64,000 nucleotides of DNA, taken from positions 55,687-119,686 of the forward strand of contig CAXXPV010000002.1 in assembly GCA_963675935.2 (NCBI GenBank), read 5' to 3'. The notes under the pieces are model-generated. The model made no database searches. It worked only from the letters and a program-made list of their open reading frames with translations, and was not told the origin of the DNA. The position numbers and the translations under genes were made by a program. Source of the DNA: G963675935 sp963675935 (GTDB lineage Bacteria > Planctomycetota > Planctomycetia > Pirellulales > Thermoguttaceae). Positions 53,567-62,350 of the stretch are shown in pieces (the first letter of the stretch is position 1; every line of letters begins with the position of its first letter).

Positions 53567-55288
53567 ATGATCACCATCGAAGTCAATGGGCGGCCGATTT
53601 CCGCCGAAAAGGGCGAGATGCTTTTGGCCCCACTACGCCGGGCTGGAATCAAGGTGCCGACGTTGTGCCACCTCGACGGCCTGACCCCCAGCGGGGCGTG
53701 CCGAATGTGCGTCGTCGAGGTCGAGGGCCAACGCGGCTTGGTGCCCAGTTGCGCCTTTCCCGTCGCCGACGGCATGAAAGTCCGCACCCATTCGCCCCGG
53801 GCCGTCGCGGCGAGAAAAACCATCATCGAACTCCTGCTGGCCAATCATCCCGACGATTGCCTCTATTGCAACCGGAACGGCAATTGCCGGTTGCAGTATT
53901 TGGCCGAGGAACTGGGCGTCCGGCAGCGGCGATTCGCCGGCGACCGCACCCGGCACCCCATCGACGCCTCCAGCCCGTCGATCGTCCGCGATCCAGGCAA
54001 GTGCATTCTCTGCGGCAAGTGCGTGCGCGTCTGCGAGGAGGTACAGCGTGTCGCGGCCATCGACTTCATCGGACGCGGCTCGAAAACGAAGATCGGAACG
54101 GCCTTCGACGAGGGCCTGAATGTATCGAGTTGCATCAACTGCGGCCAGTGCATCACCGTGTGCCCCACCGGCGCGCTGAGCGAACAGAGTCAGATCAAGG
54201 AAGTCCTCGACGCCTTGCACGATCCAAACAAAGTGGTGGTCGTGCAGCACGCGCCGGCGGTGTCCGTTACACTCGGCGAGGAATTCGGCATGGCGCCGGG
54301 CGCCGACATAATCGGCGTGATGACCGCGGCCTTGCGGCGGCTCGGTTTCGATCGGGTGTTCGACACCGGATTCACCGCCGATTTGACGATCATGGAGGAA
54401 GGCTCCGAGTTGGTCCATCGGCTGACGCACGGCGGTCGGCTTCCGATGATGACGAGTTGTTCGCCAGGCTGGATCAAGTTCGTCGAGACGCAATATCCCG
54501 ACTTCATCGAAAATCTTTCGACCTGCAAAAGCCCGCAACAGATGATGGGCGCGATCATCAAAACGTATTTTTCCCAGCGTGAAGGCTTGGATCCGTCGAA
54601 GATTTACAGCGTCAGCATCATGCCCTGCACGGCGAAGAAGTTCGAGGCCGGACGCCCCGAGATGGGACGCGACGGAATGGCCGATGTCGATGCCGTGTTG
54701 ACCACCCGCGAACTGGCCGCGTTGATACGCATGGCCGGATTGAATCTCCGCGATCTGCCGCCCGACACGGCCGACACGCCCTTCGGCGAGCGAACCACCG
54801 CCGGCAAATTGTTTGGCGCCAGCGGCGGCGTCATGGAAGCGGCCATTCGCTCGGCCCACTATCTGGTGACGGGCCGGGAACTCGGCGAGTTGAAAGTCGA
54901 GGCGGTTCGCGGTTTCGACGGCGTGAAGGAGGCCCGCGTTCAGATCGGCGACCTCAATCTTGGCGTTGCCGTGGCCAGTGGGTTGGGAAACGCCAGCCGG
55001 TTGTTGGATCAAATCCGCGCCGGTCGAAACGACCTCCATTTCATCGAGGTGATGACGTGTCCCGGCGGCTGCATCGGCGGCGGCGGACAGCCGATCGGCG
55101 CTAAGGCCGACGCGGTGCGGGCGCGAATGCAAAAACTCTATGCCATCGACGCCGACGAACCGGTGCGGACATCGCACCACAACGAATCCGTGCAGCGGCT
55201 CTACGCGGAGTTCTTGGGAACCCCCCTGGGGGAGATGAGCCACCGTCTCTTGCACACGCACTATGCCGAGCGCGGAGTGGTGAATTAG
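53567..55288 (+). CDS. hydA: [FeFe] hydrogenase catalytic subunit (HydA, group A)
   Basis: 573 residues. [2Fe-2S] ligands Cys34, 45, 48, 62; His94-Cys98-Cys101-Cys107 [4Fe-4S]; two ferredoxin clusters CILCGKCVRVC (146-156) and CINCGQCITVC (189-199). H-cluster loops: L1 TSCSPGW (296-302), L2 IMPCTAKKFE (351-360), L3 EVMTCPGGCIGGGGQP (494-509). All domains are in CpI-like order. L1 has Ser where many enzymes have a second Cys. With HydB and HydC it should make or take up H2 using NADH plus ferredoxin. The maturases HydEFG are not in this window. Confidence 0.95.
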   Translation: MITIEVNGRPISAEKGEMLLAPLRRAGIKVPTLCHLDGLTPSGACRMCVVEVEGQRGLVPSCAFPVADGMKVRTHSPRAVAARKTIIELLLANHPDDCLYCNRNGNCRLQYLAEELGVRQRRFAGDRTRHPIDASSPSIVRDPGKCILCGKCVRVCEEVQRVAAIDFIGRGSKTKIGTAFDEGLNVSSCINCGQCITVCPTGALSEQSQIKEVLDALHDPNKVVVVQHAPAVSVTLGEEFGMAPGADIIGVMTAALRRLGFDRVFDTGFTADLTIMEEGSELVHRLTHGGRLPMMTSCSPGWIKFVETQYPDFIENLSTCKSPQQMMGAIIKTYFSQREGLDPSKIYSVSIMPCTAKKFEAGRPEMGRDGMADVDAVLTTRELAALIRMAGLNLRDLPPDTADTPFGERTTAGKLFGASGGVMEAAIRSAHYLVTGRELGELKVEAVRGFDGVKEARVQIGDLNLGVAVASGLGNASRLLDQIRAGRNDLHFIEVMTCPGGCIGGGGQPIGAKADAVRARMQKLYAIDADEPVRTSHHNESVQRLYAEFLGTPLGEMSHRLLHTHYAERGVVN

Positions 55289-55337
55289 AGTACAATAAAG
55301 GGAGAGACGATTCATCAGAAGAGTATTGCAATGGCGT

Positions 55338-55406
55338 TTAGCCGGCGAGCTTGCTCGCCGCGCGGGATGTCGCCCCCAACGCGGCGGGCAAGCCCGCCGG
55401 CTAAAC
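55338..55406. repeat. TAGCCGGCGAGCTTGCTCGCCG inverted repeat
   Basis: Arms TTTAGCCGGCGAGCTTGCTC and GGGCAAGCCCGCCGGCTAAA, between hydA and the sensor kinase gene. No promoter was recognised in 55289-55467. Confidence 0.8.
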
Positions 55407-55467
55407 AACCCCCATGTGGCATTACGATTTTGAGAGGCAATAATCCCTTCATGCGGAAGGCATCGGC

Positions 55468-57456
55468 GTGAGTTCGGCATTCATTACCACCGTCAAAGAG
55501 CGCTGCCGCATGTGTTATACGTGTGTGCGGGAGTGCCCGGTCAAGGCGATTCGCATCACCGACGGTCAAGCCCAGGTCGTCGGCGAGCGTTGCATCGCTT
55601 GCGGGAACTGCGCGCGAATATGCTCGCAACACGCCAAGATTCTCCGCAGCAGCATCGACGAAGTGCGGGCGTTGCTGAGATCGGGCAAACGGGTGGCGGC
55701 GTGTTTGGCGCCGAGTTTCCCCGCCGAATTCACGGAGATTCCCTATACGCAGCTTGTGGGCATGATCCGATCGCTGGGGTTTCAGTTCGTCGTCGAGGTG
55801 TCGTTCGGCGCCGATCTGGTCGCCCGCGAGTACCGCAAATTGCTAAGCCAGCACAACGATCGGCGTTACATTTCCACGACGTGCCCGGCTGTGGTCAGCT
55901 ACGTGGAGCGGTACTACCCCGACATCGTGGATTCGTTGACCCCGATTATCTCGCCGATGATGGCGATGGCGAGGGCGCTGCGCCGCTTGCACGGCGGCGA
56001 CCTGAAAATCGTCTTCATCGGACCTTGCATCGCCAAAAAGGCGGAGGCCCAGTGCGACTCGCTCGCCAACGAGGTCAACGCCGTGTTGATGTTCCAGGAA
56101 CTGCGGCGGATGTTCGCCGATGGCGGCCTGTTTCCCGAAGGGGTCGCCGCCTCCGACTTCGATCCGCCGCACGGCGGCCTGGGTGGCTTGTTTCCGATCA
56201 GTCGCGGCATTTTGCAGGCGGCCGACGTTCAAGAAGACTTGATGACCGGCGAAATTATCGCCACGCAAGGCCGCAGCCACATGCTCGAAGCCGTCAAGGA
56301 GTTCGCCGAGGGCGATCTGGGGGCCAGGCTCCTTGAAGTCTTGTGTTGCGAAGGTTGCATCATGGGACCGGGCGTCAGCGGCGACTCGCCGTTGTTCAAT
56401 CGACGGCGTCACGTCCGCACCTATGTTTGTCACCGCATCGACAAACTGGATCGGGACGAGTGGCGGCTTTACATGGATCGGCTGGCCGATCTCGACCTGA
56501 GCCGCGGCTATCGCGCCGACGATCAGCGCATTCCCACGCCCAATCGCGACGAATTAACGGTCATCATGCACCGGATGGGCAAGTTTACCCCGGCGGACGA
56601 GTTGAATTGCGGCGCCTGCGGCTACGACACGTGCATGGAACACGCGATTGCCATTCATAAGAAGCTGGCCGAAAGCGAAATGTGTTTGCCAAACACGATC
56701 GACCAACTCCGCGTCGCATTGACCGACCTCAAAGTCTCCCACGAGGAGCTTGCAACGACCCAAGAGGCGCTCCTGCAATCGGAGAAACTCGCCGGTATGG
56801 GACAGCTTGCCGCGGGAATCGCCCACGAAGTGAACAACCCGCTCGGCGTCGTGTTGATGTACGCCCACCTCTTGTTGGACGATTGCGACCAGCAATCGAA
56901 AATCCGCGAGGACGTGGCCATGATCGCCGAGCAAGCCGACCGCTGCAAGAAGATCGTGGCCGGCCTGCTTCACTTCGCCCGGCAGAACAAGGTGTGCCGA
57001 GTGCCGATCGACATCCGCGAAATTGTCGATCGCATGTTGCGGGCCATGACGATGCCCAGTTCCATCTCGCTCGAAATTCAGCATGACGTGGAAGACCCCG
57101 TGGCCGAAGTGGACCGCGACCAAATTGTTCAGGTGTTGACAAACCTGATCAGCAACGCGATTGCCGCCATGGAAAACGGCGGCAAACTGATCATTCGCAC
57201 GACGGGAAACGAACATCGCGTCAATATCGCCGTCAGCGACACCGGCGTCGGCATTCCGCCGGAAAACATCAAAAAGATTTTCGACCCTTTTTTCACGACG
57301 AAACAAATGGGCAAGGGCACCGGCCTGGGCTTGGCTGTCAGCTACGGCATTGTGAAAATGCACTCGGGCGATATCCGCGTGCAGTCACAGGCCGATCCGA
57401 CCGCCGGTCCGACCGGCTCGACGTTTACCGTATCGCTCCCGAGAAAGGGAGAATAA
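55468..57456 (+). CDS. [FeFe]-hydrogenase-like sensor histidine kinase
   Basis: 662 residues; GTG start. Two N-terminal ferredoxin clusters (CRMCYTCVRECP 13-24; CIACGNCARICS 42-53). Hydrogenase large-subunit-like domain (about 75-320): loop 1 STTCPAVVS (Cys139), loop 2 IGPCIAKKAE (Cys187), loop 3 EVLCCEGCIMGPG (Cys293/294/297). A small FeS domain CGACGYDTCMEHA (381-393). A kinase with GIAHEVNNPL (phospho-His453) and HATPase boxes DTGVGIPPENI and GTGLGLAVSYGIV. Loop 3 is CEGC rather than CxxGCxxGGG, so the cofactor is uncertain. Expected role: sense H2 or redox state and phosphorylate the receiver downstream. Confidence 0.85.
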   Translation: MSSAFITTVKERCRMCYTCVRECPVKAIRITDGQAQVVGERCIACGNCARICSQHAKILRSSIDEVRALLRSGKRVAACLAPSFPAEFTEIPYTQLVGMIRSLGFQFVVEVSFGADLVAREYRKLLSQHNDRRYISTTCPAVVSYVERYYPDIVDSLTPIISPMMAMARALRRLHGGDLKIVFIGPCIAKKAEAQCDSLANEVNAVLMFQELRRMFADGGLFPEGVAASDFDPPHGGLGGLFPISRGILQAADVQEDLMTGEIIATQGRSHMLEAVKEFAEGDLGARLLEVLCCEGCIMGPGVSGDSPLFNRRRHVRTYVCHRIDKLDRDEWRLYMDRLADLDLSRGYRADDQRIPTPNRDELTVIMHRMGKFTPADELNCGACGYDTCMEHAIAIHKKLAESEMCLPNTIDQLRVALTDLKVSHEELATTQEALLQSEKLAGMGQLAAGIAHEVNNPLGVVLMYAHLLLDDCDQQSKIREDVAMIAEQADRCKKIVAGLLHFARQNKVCRVPIDIREIVDRMLRAMTMPSSISLEIQHDVEDPVAEVDRDQIVQVLTNLISNAIAAMENGGKLIIRTTGNEHRVNIAVSDTGVGIPPENIKKIFDPFFTTKQMGKGTGLGLAVSYGIVKMHSGDIRVQSQADPTAGPTGSTFTVSLPRKGE

Positions 57457-57471
57457 CCGAGGAGAGACGCA

Positions 57472-57873
57472 ATGGCGACAGAGAAACCCGTGGTGCTGCT
57501 GGTGGACGACGACGAAGATTTTCTCTTCCAGCAGCGCATACAACTTCAAGACGCCGGCTTTGAGGTCATCACAGCGCAAGGACAGGCCGAGGCGGAGAAG
57601 ATACTTGCCAACCGCCGACCCGACGTGGCGGTGGTCGATGTGATGATGGAGAACCCGGACGCCGGTTTTGTGCTCTGCCATCACATCCGCAAGAACGCTC
57701 CGTCGATTCCCGTGATTCTGGTCACCGCGGTCAATAGCGAGTCCGGCATGGACTTCGATATGGCGACCGAGGAAGACCGCGCTTGGATCAAGGCCGACGT
57801 GCTGCTGTCGAAACCGATTCGCTTCGAGCAGCTTCGCGGAGAAATCGACCGTCTGCTCGCGGCGAAGGCGTAG
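57472..57873 (+). CDS. Single-domain response regulator
   Basis: 133 residues; start codon follows GAGGAGA. Receiver with acidic pair VDDDED, phosphoacceptor Asp in AVVDVMMENPD and Lys in LLSKPIRF. No output domain, so it acts as a phosphate relay or by protein contact. 15 bp after the sensor kinase; 62 bp before the hybrid. Confidence 0.9.
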   Translation: MATEKPVVLLVDDDEDFLFQQRIQLQDAGFEVITAQGQAEAEKILANRRPDVAVVDVMMENPDAGFVLCHHIRKNAPSIPVILVTAVNSESGMDFDMATEEDRAWIKADVLLSKPIRFEQLRGEIDRLLAAKA

Positions 57874-57935
57874 TTTCGCCGTGCGGCGATCGTGTGTCCC
57901 GCCGGAAACGACTGGGTAACAGGAAAGGTGTTCTT

Positions 57936-59066
57936 GTGGAAATGCTCCGCGTTCTCGTGTGCGACGACGAGTTGGGCATGCGGCTTGGCGTGCTTCGGAC
58001 GCTGCAAGACTTCACCGTGCCCGTGCCGGACGTCGACGACACCGTCGGATTTTCCATCGACCACGCCGAGTCCGGCGAGGAAGCCCTCGACAAGATCCGC
58101 CTGCAAGCCCCCGACATCTTGCTGCTGGACCACAAAATGCCGGGCATCAGCGGCCTGGAGGTTCTCGAACAGCTTGCCGGCATGAAGACCGACATGCTGA
58201 CCATTATGATTACGGCCTATGCCTCGATCGAGACGGCCGTCGCCGCGACCAAGCAGGGCGCCTACGATTTCCTGGCCAAGCCGTTTACGCCCGACGAGCT
58301 TAGAAGCACGATTCGCAAGACCGCCACCCGGTTGGTCCTCGCCAAGCAGGCTCGCAAGCTGGCCGAAGAAAAGCAGCAGGTTCGCTTCGAGTTTATCCGC
58401 GTGCTCGGTCACGAACTGAAGTCGCCGCTGAACGCCGTCGCCGGCTATATCGAGCTGATGAAAGCACGGCAGCGAGGCGGCGAACTGGCCTCCTACGACG
58501 AAATGATCGGCCGCAGCCTCGACCGCATCGACGGCATGCGCAAATTGATCCGCGACCTGCTGGACCTCACGCAAATCGAATCGGGCCGAAAAAACAGAAG
58601 CCTCGCCAAGGTCGATGTGGCGGCAATGGCTCATACCGCCGTCGAGACCGTCCGGGCCGAAGCCGACTCCCGGAAAATTGCCGTCCGCATTCACGCCGCC
58701 GGCGACGTGTCCATGCAGGCCGACGCCCGCGAAATCGAAATGCTTCTGAACAACGTGCTCTCCAACGCCGTCAAGTACAACCGCGACGGCGGGAGCGTTG
58801 ACGTGACGATTGAACGTCGCGACTCGCAAATCGTCATCGCGGTGGCCGACACCGGCATCGGAATGACACCGGAAGAAACCGGGCGTATCTTCAGCGAATT
58901 CGTCCGCATCAAGAACGAACGCACTCAACACATCCTGGGAAGCGGACTCGGCCTTTCGCTCGTCAAGAAGATCGTTCAACTCTACGAAGGCGTTGTGAGT
59001 GTCGAAAGCCATCCGAACGCAGGTTCCACGTTCACAATTTCGCTCGGAATCGATCAGGCACAATGA
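57936..59066 (+). CDS. Receiver-histidine kinase hybrid
   Basis: 376 residues. GTG at 57936 chosen because AGGAAAGG lies 8 bp upstream (ATG six bases later also possible). Receiver about 1-125 with Asp in LLLDHKMPGISG and Lys in FLAKPFTP. DHp with RVLGHELKSPLNAVAGYIEL. HATPase with NNVLSNAVKYNRDGG, DTGIGMTPEETG and GSGLGLSLVKKIV. Being downstream of a single receiver, it suggests a phosphorelay from the FeS kinase through this protein to the NtrC-type activator. Partner choice is inference. Confidence 0.88.
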   Translation: MEMLRVLVCDDELGMRLGVLRTLQDFTVPVPDVDDTVGFSIDHAESGEEALDKIRLQAPDILLLDHKMPGISGLEVLEQLAGMKTDMLTIMITAYASIETAVAATKQGAYDFLAKPFTPDELRSTIRKTATRLVLAKQARKLAEEKQQVRFEFIRVLGHELKSPLNAVAGYIELMKARQRGGELASYDEMIGRSLDRIDGMRKLIRDLLDLTQIESGRKNRSLAKVDVAAMAHTAVETVRAEADSRKIAVRIHAAGDVSMQADAREIEMLLNNVLSNAVKYNRDGGSVDVTIERRDSQIVIAVADTGIGMTPEETGRIFSEFVRIKNERTQHILGSGLGLSLVKKIVQLYEGVVSVESHPNAGSTFTISLGIDQAQ

Positions 59067-59435
59067 TAAGACGTCGGATATGTGAAGCGACGTGCGTGGC
59101 ACATCGCGGCAACATCCGACACGCTGCTCATCATGGACCAGCGAAAGACAATCGCGCGGGATGGGTCAATTGATCGGTTCGGTTGAGGGCGGCGACGATG
59201 CGGCGTTTGGCCGCTTCGATTCGTCGGACTGGTCCGATCCCATCGATATTTCAGCGTGTAATTTCTCGGCCAGTCCGACGGCGTCTTCCGACGAGCTTGG
59301 CGATTGGACGTACGTGAACATCGACACGTTCGAGTCCAACGTCGGCCAGGCATGGACTTACGTGTCGTCCTGCAAAATTGCGAATTTTGCGCGTCAGATG
59401 ATGGCGGCCGTAACCATTCACGGGTCGGTGGACGA
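59067..59435. other. Gap without a supportable gene
   Basis: After the hybrid kinase, open frames exist on both strands (for example plus 59161-59442, starting MGQLIGSVEGGDDAAFGRFD), but none has a ribosome site, a recognisable domain or consistent codon use. Possibly a decayed gene. Confidence 0.4.
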
Positions 59436-59462
59436 AAAGTAGCAGGCACACTCCGTGTGGGC
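59436..59462. repeat. Single arm of the GTAGCAGGCACACTCCG repeat
   Basis: AAAAGTAGCAGGCACACTCC followed by GTGTGG, without its partner arm; the partner seems to have been lost next to the transposon boundary. Confidence 0.7.
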
Positions 59463-59557
59463 CGCTAAAAACAGGGAGGAATGTGCCAAAAACTGGTCTT
59501 GGTCATTAGGACGTTTTTTGTTCCACTACGGTTTTTGTGAGTACCAAGGAGTTGTTC

Positions 59558-59794
59558 ATGAAAGCCGTCTTGGAAGACATTGGTTATTCAAGCCCGCCCC
59601 ACAAGTTGCTGGCGTTCTTCGAGAAGAGCCGCGATCAGTGGAAGACCAAGGCCTTGAAACGCAAACAGCGCATTCGGCAATTGGAAAAACGCGTTGCCGA
59701 ACTGAAAGCCAGTCGGCACAAGTGGAAAGAGAAAGCCCAGAAACAGTGTGGCAGCCCCATCTCGCATGAAGACCGAAAACAAAAAAGAGCCTGA
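59558..59794 (+). CDS. Small accessory ORF of a transposable element
   Basis: 78 residues; ATG at 59558 with AAGGAG 7 bp upstream. Strongly basic and helical (KSRDQWKTKALKRKQRIRQL ... RVAELKASRHKWKEK), a leucine-zipper-like coiled coil. It overlaps the transposase start by 29 bp. Such small ORFs precede this type of planctomycete transposase and may help DNA binding. Confidence 0.65.
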   Translation: MKAVLEDIGYSSPPHKLLAFFEKSRDQWKTKALKRKQRIRQLEKRVAELKASRHKWKEKAQKQCGSPISHEDRKQKRA

Positions 59795-61061
59795 GCCTTG
59801 TCCGGCTTCCGCGAACTCCGCCACGGCGGCTCTGGAGGTAACGCCGCTGCCCGGGCACCAATTCGGCACGGGCATGATCTCGCTGTTTGCGGACTTGGTG
59901 TTGAAGGCGGCCACCAGTCAGCGCGCCGCGGCGGGCGTGCTGCAATTGGTGGGAAAATACCTGACCGGCGTGGTGCGGGTGCCCTGCGCCAATGCGGGCC
60001 GTCTGTGGCTGATGCGGTTGGGACTTTTCGAACTGCTGCGGAAGAAAAAAGCCGCCCCGGATTGGGTATGGATTATGGACCACACGGTGCAGCTTGGGCC
60101 GCACAAGTGCTTGGTGATCGTCGGCGTACGGCTTTCGGCGTGGCGGCGGAAAAAGGCGCCCTTGGAACACGAGGATTTGTCGCTGCTGAGACTGGTTCCC
60201 ATGCGGCAGTCTACCGCCACTGCGGTGGCAGAACAACTGGAAGCGACGAGGAAGGAGATGGGCGTCGTGCCTGCGGCGGTCCTCAGCGACGAAGGCGCGG
60301 AACTAAAAAGCGGCATGGCTCTGTTCCGAGCGCACTCGCCCGTGGCGCGGCGGGTGCCGCATGTCTTTGACATCAAGCACAAGGTGGCGATTCTGCTCAA
60401 ACGAGAGTTGCACAACGATGCAGCGTGGCAATCCTTCGTCACCCACACCAACCGCACGAAGCTACAAACCACCTTGACGGAATTGGCGTTTCTGGTTCCG
60501 CCCAGTTTGCGAACCAAGGCACGCTATATGAATCTGGACACGTTGGTCAACTGGGGAAGCCGGGCGTTGGCCTACCTGGACGCCCCGCGAGACCTTCCCG
60601 GGCAGACGGTCGATCGCAAGAAGCTGCGGCAGAAACTGGGGTGGCTTAGCGAGTACCGTTCGGCGTTGGCTGCCTGGACCGAACTGCTGGCCGTCGCGGA
60701 ACAGGCAGTCCGTTACATCCGCAAAAAAGGGTATCATTGTCATGCGGCCAAGGAATTGAAAAGTCGCTTGCTTCTCCTGGCGCGCACGCCGAGCGGTCTT
60801 CGCCTGCAAGCGGGGATTGTGCAGTTTGTCAAGGAACAATCTCGATGGTGTGCGGCCATTTTTTCTGGCGGTGTTAAATCTTTGCGGGATTTAGAGTTAT
60901 CCAGTAACACTGCTGTCCCATCAAAACATTTCTATTTTGCAGTAAACCATTCTTGCTCAATGCGTTACGTCATAAATCAAGTTTACTCGATCTCAATTCG
61001 TCTGAGAGTAAACGCTTGTAGGTGGGCAAATAGGATAACGCTGGGTACTGATTTTACTTAA
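59766..61061 (+). pseudogene. DDE transposase, C-terminus cut off by an inserted element
   Basis: The frame begins at ATG 59766 (MKTENKKEPEPCPASANSAT) and is intact to about 60855 (QFVKEQSRWC). The catalytic core shows VWIMDHTVQLGPHKCLVIVG (first Asp), AAVLSDEGAELKSGMALF (second Asp) and VFDIKHKVAILLKRELHN. The expected last section with the catalytic Glu is missing. Beyond 60855 the frame runs through the end of an ISKra4-like element and a MITE to a chance stop at 61061. Dead copy. Confidence 0.75.
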
Positions 61062-61219
61062 AAAATGGCTCTGTTTCTGAAAATATTCAACAAAATGTGT
61101 TTGTCAATATCAACAAGAAAACGCGTGTTTTGCGCTGTTTTCATGGATTTTTCAACCAAATTACAATACCCATAACCCTAAGTCCTTATGGAGACTTGGG
61201 ATAAGATGGGACAGCAGTG
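60908..61219. mobile_element. 312-bp AT-rich MITE with 15-bp inverted ends and 9-bp target duplication
   Basis: Left end CACTGCTGTCCCATC (60908-60922), right end GATGGGACAGCAGTG (61205-61219), perfect complements. The direct repeat ATCCAGTAA flanks both (60899-60907 and 61220-61228). Interior much more AT-rich than the genome, with no open frame. It is inserted in the last codons of the ISKra4-like transposase. Confidence 0.92.
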
Positions 61220-62304
61220 ATCCAGTAAGTTTGCCACATGCGGCTGTCGTCCAGACACGCAAGGGCCATCATCGCTTCGGCGTTGGCGCCTTCCCAGCGG
61301 CGGCCACGGCCTTTGACCCGTTGCGTGGTGGTCTTGCACTCGCTTTCCATCGGCCCACTGCCAATTTGCCAGCCGCGACGGCGGAACTCGGGGTAACGGA
61401 TCATCGGTTTACGCTCCGCCACATAGTGCATCAGGCGGTTGGCTTCCTTCCGTTTGGTCGGCGATCGCAAGGGAGAACGCCAAGCCACCAGTTGGTCCCA
61501 AGCGGCATCGTACCCCACATGCCGAAACGTGTGCATCACTTCCTCCAGCCATGTCTTGCCCTGGGCGGACTCTTCGCCAAACACGATCCGGCGGCTCTTC
61601 TGCACGTTCTCGCGCAGGTGATAGAAGTCCAATCCGATGGCGTCCACCAAACCGTGAAACTCGATCTGGTTGCGAATCCAGGGGGCCCCGTCCACGTTGG
61701 CCACCTTTTCCTGCGCCTTGGGCAACTCCAGTTGACACGCCATCCGCTGCATCAGCCGCCCCGCCGCCTCGTGGTCGCCGCTGGTCGCCCCCACATAGCG
61801 ATGCTCCATCGTTTCGTCATAGAAGTTGGCCACCTTGAATTCCTTGTAGGCCTGATCGGCCCCTGTTTTCGCGTGGGGCAAGGGCCGACAGCGACGGCCT
61901 CGCCGACGCCGCTTTTCGCGAATCTTCGTCCGCCGCTTCTGCTTTTCTTCGTCGGTGACCAGCGGCACTTGGACGCCGTCGCATCCCAGATACATCCGAG
62001 AAACGTCCTCGGTCGTGCGGCAGTCTTCGGCCGTCCACGACGGCTGTAATTCCCCACGCTGCAAGACACGCAACACCGCCTTGCCTTCCCTTTCGACCAA
62101 CTGCCGCAACGCTTCCTTGCTGATCGACCAATGCGCCGCACGGGCCAGATTCGCGGCGGTCTTCTCAAAACTGCTCGAACCCTGATTCAAGCGACAGGCC
62201 ATTTCCCGGACCCCTTCGCTGATCGTCGCCTCGGCTTCATCCAACCACCGATCGGCCGGCGTTTCACTTCCTTCGTGCCGACAGTGCCACCGAATCCGCC
62301 ACAC
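61186..62304 (-). CDS. ISKra4-like transposase, C-terminus altered by MITE insertion
   Basis: 372 residues from a GTG at 62304; the frame stays open upstream to about 62370 without a start codon, so the true N-terminus may need reinitiation or frameshifting from the small ORF ahead. Features: SRMYLGCDGVQVPLVTDEEK (first Asp), VANVDGAPWIRNQIEFHGL (second Asp), and a C-terminal IGSGPMESECKTTTQRVKGR with Glu. The last 9 codons are MITE sequence. Without it the protein would end YWITLNPAKI at a stop at 60874-60876. Probably still nearly full length. Confidence 0.8.
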   Translation of the reverse strand: MWRIRWHCRHEGSETPADRWLDEAEATISEGVREMACRLNQGSSSFEKTAANLARAAHWSISKEALRQLVEREGKAVLRVLQRGELQPSWTAEDCRTTEDVSRMYLGCDGVQVPLVTDEEKQKRRTKIREKRRRRGRRCRPLPHAKTGADQAYKEFKVANFYDETMEHRYVGATSGDHEAAGRLMQRMACQLELPKAQEKVANVDGAPWIRNQIEFHGLVDAIGLDFYHLRENVQKSRRIVFGEESAQGKTWLEEVMHTFRHVGYDAAWDQLVAWRSPLRSPTKRKEANRLMHYVAERKPMIRYPEFRRRGWQIGSGPMESECKTTTQRVKGRGRRWEGANAEAMMALACLDDSRMWQTYWITAVPSYPKSP

Positions 62305-62350
62305 GTCGATTCGCCCATTGATGGTCAGGACGCTGGTGGGCTGCTTTCCT

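Noticed and set aside
53633..55480. 615-codon minus-strand frame
   Set aside because: Shadow of hydA.
55468..57456. Second catalytic hydrogenase
   Set aside because: Loop 3 lacks the CxxGCxxGGG pattern and the protein ends in kinase domains; a sensor is more likely.
57681..59102. 473-codon minus-strand frame
   Set aside because: Shadow of the receiver and hybrid kinase genes.
59161..59442. Possible small gene starting MGQLIGSVEGG
   Set aside because: No ribosome site, no recognisable domain, and the opposite strand is equally open; kept only as an unassigned gap.
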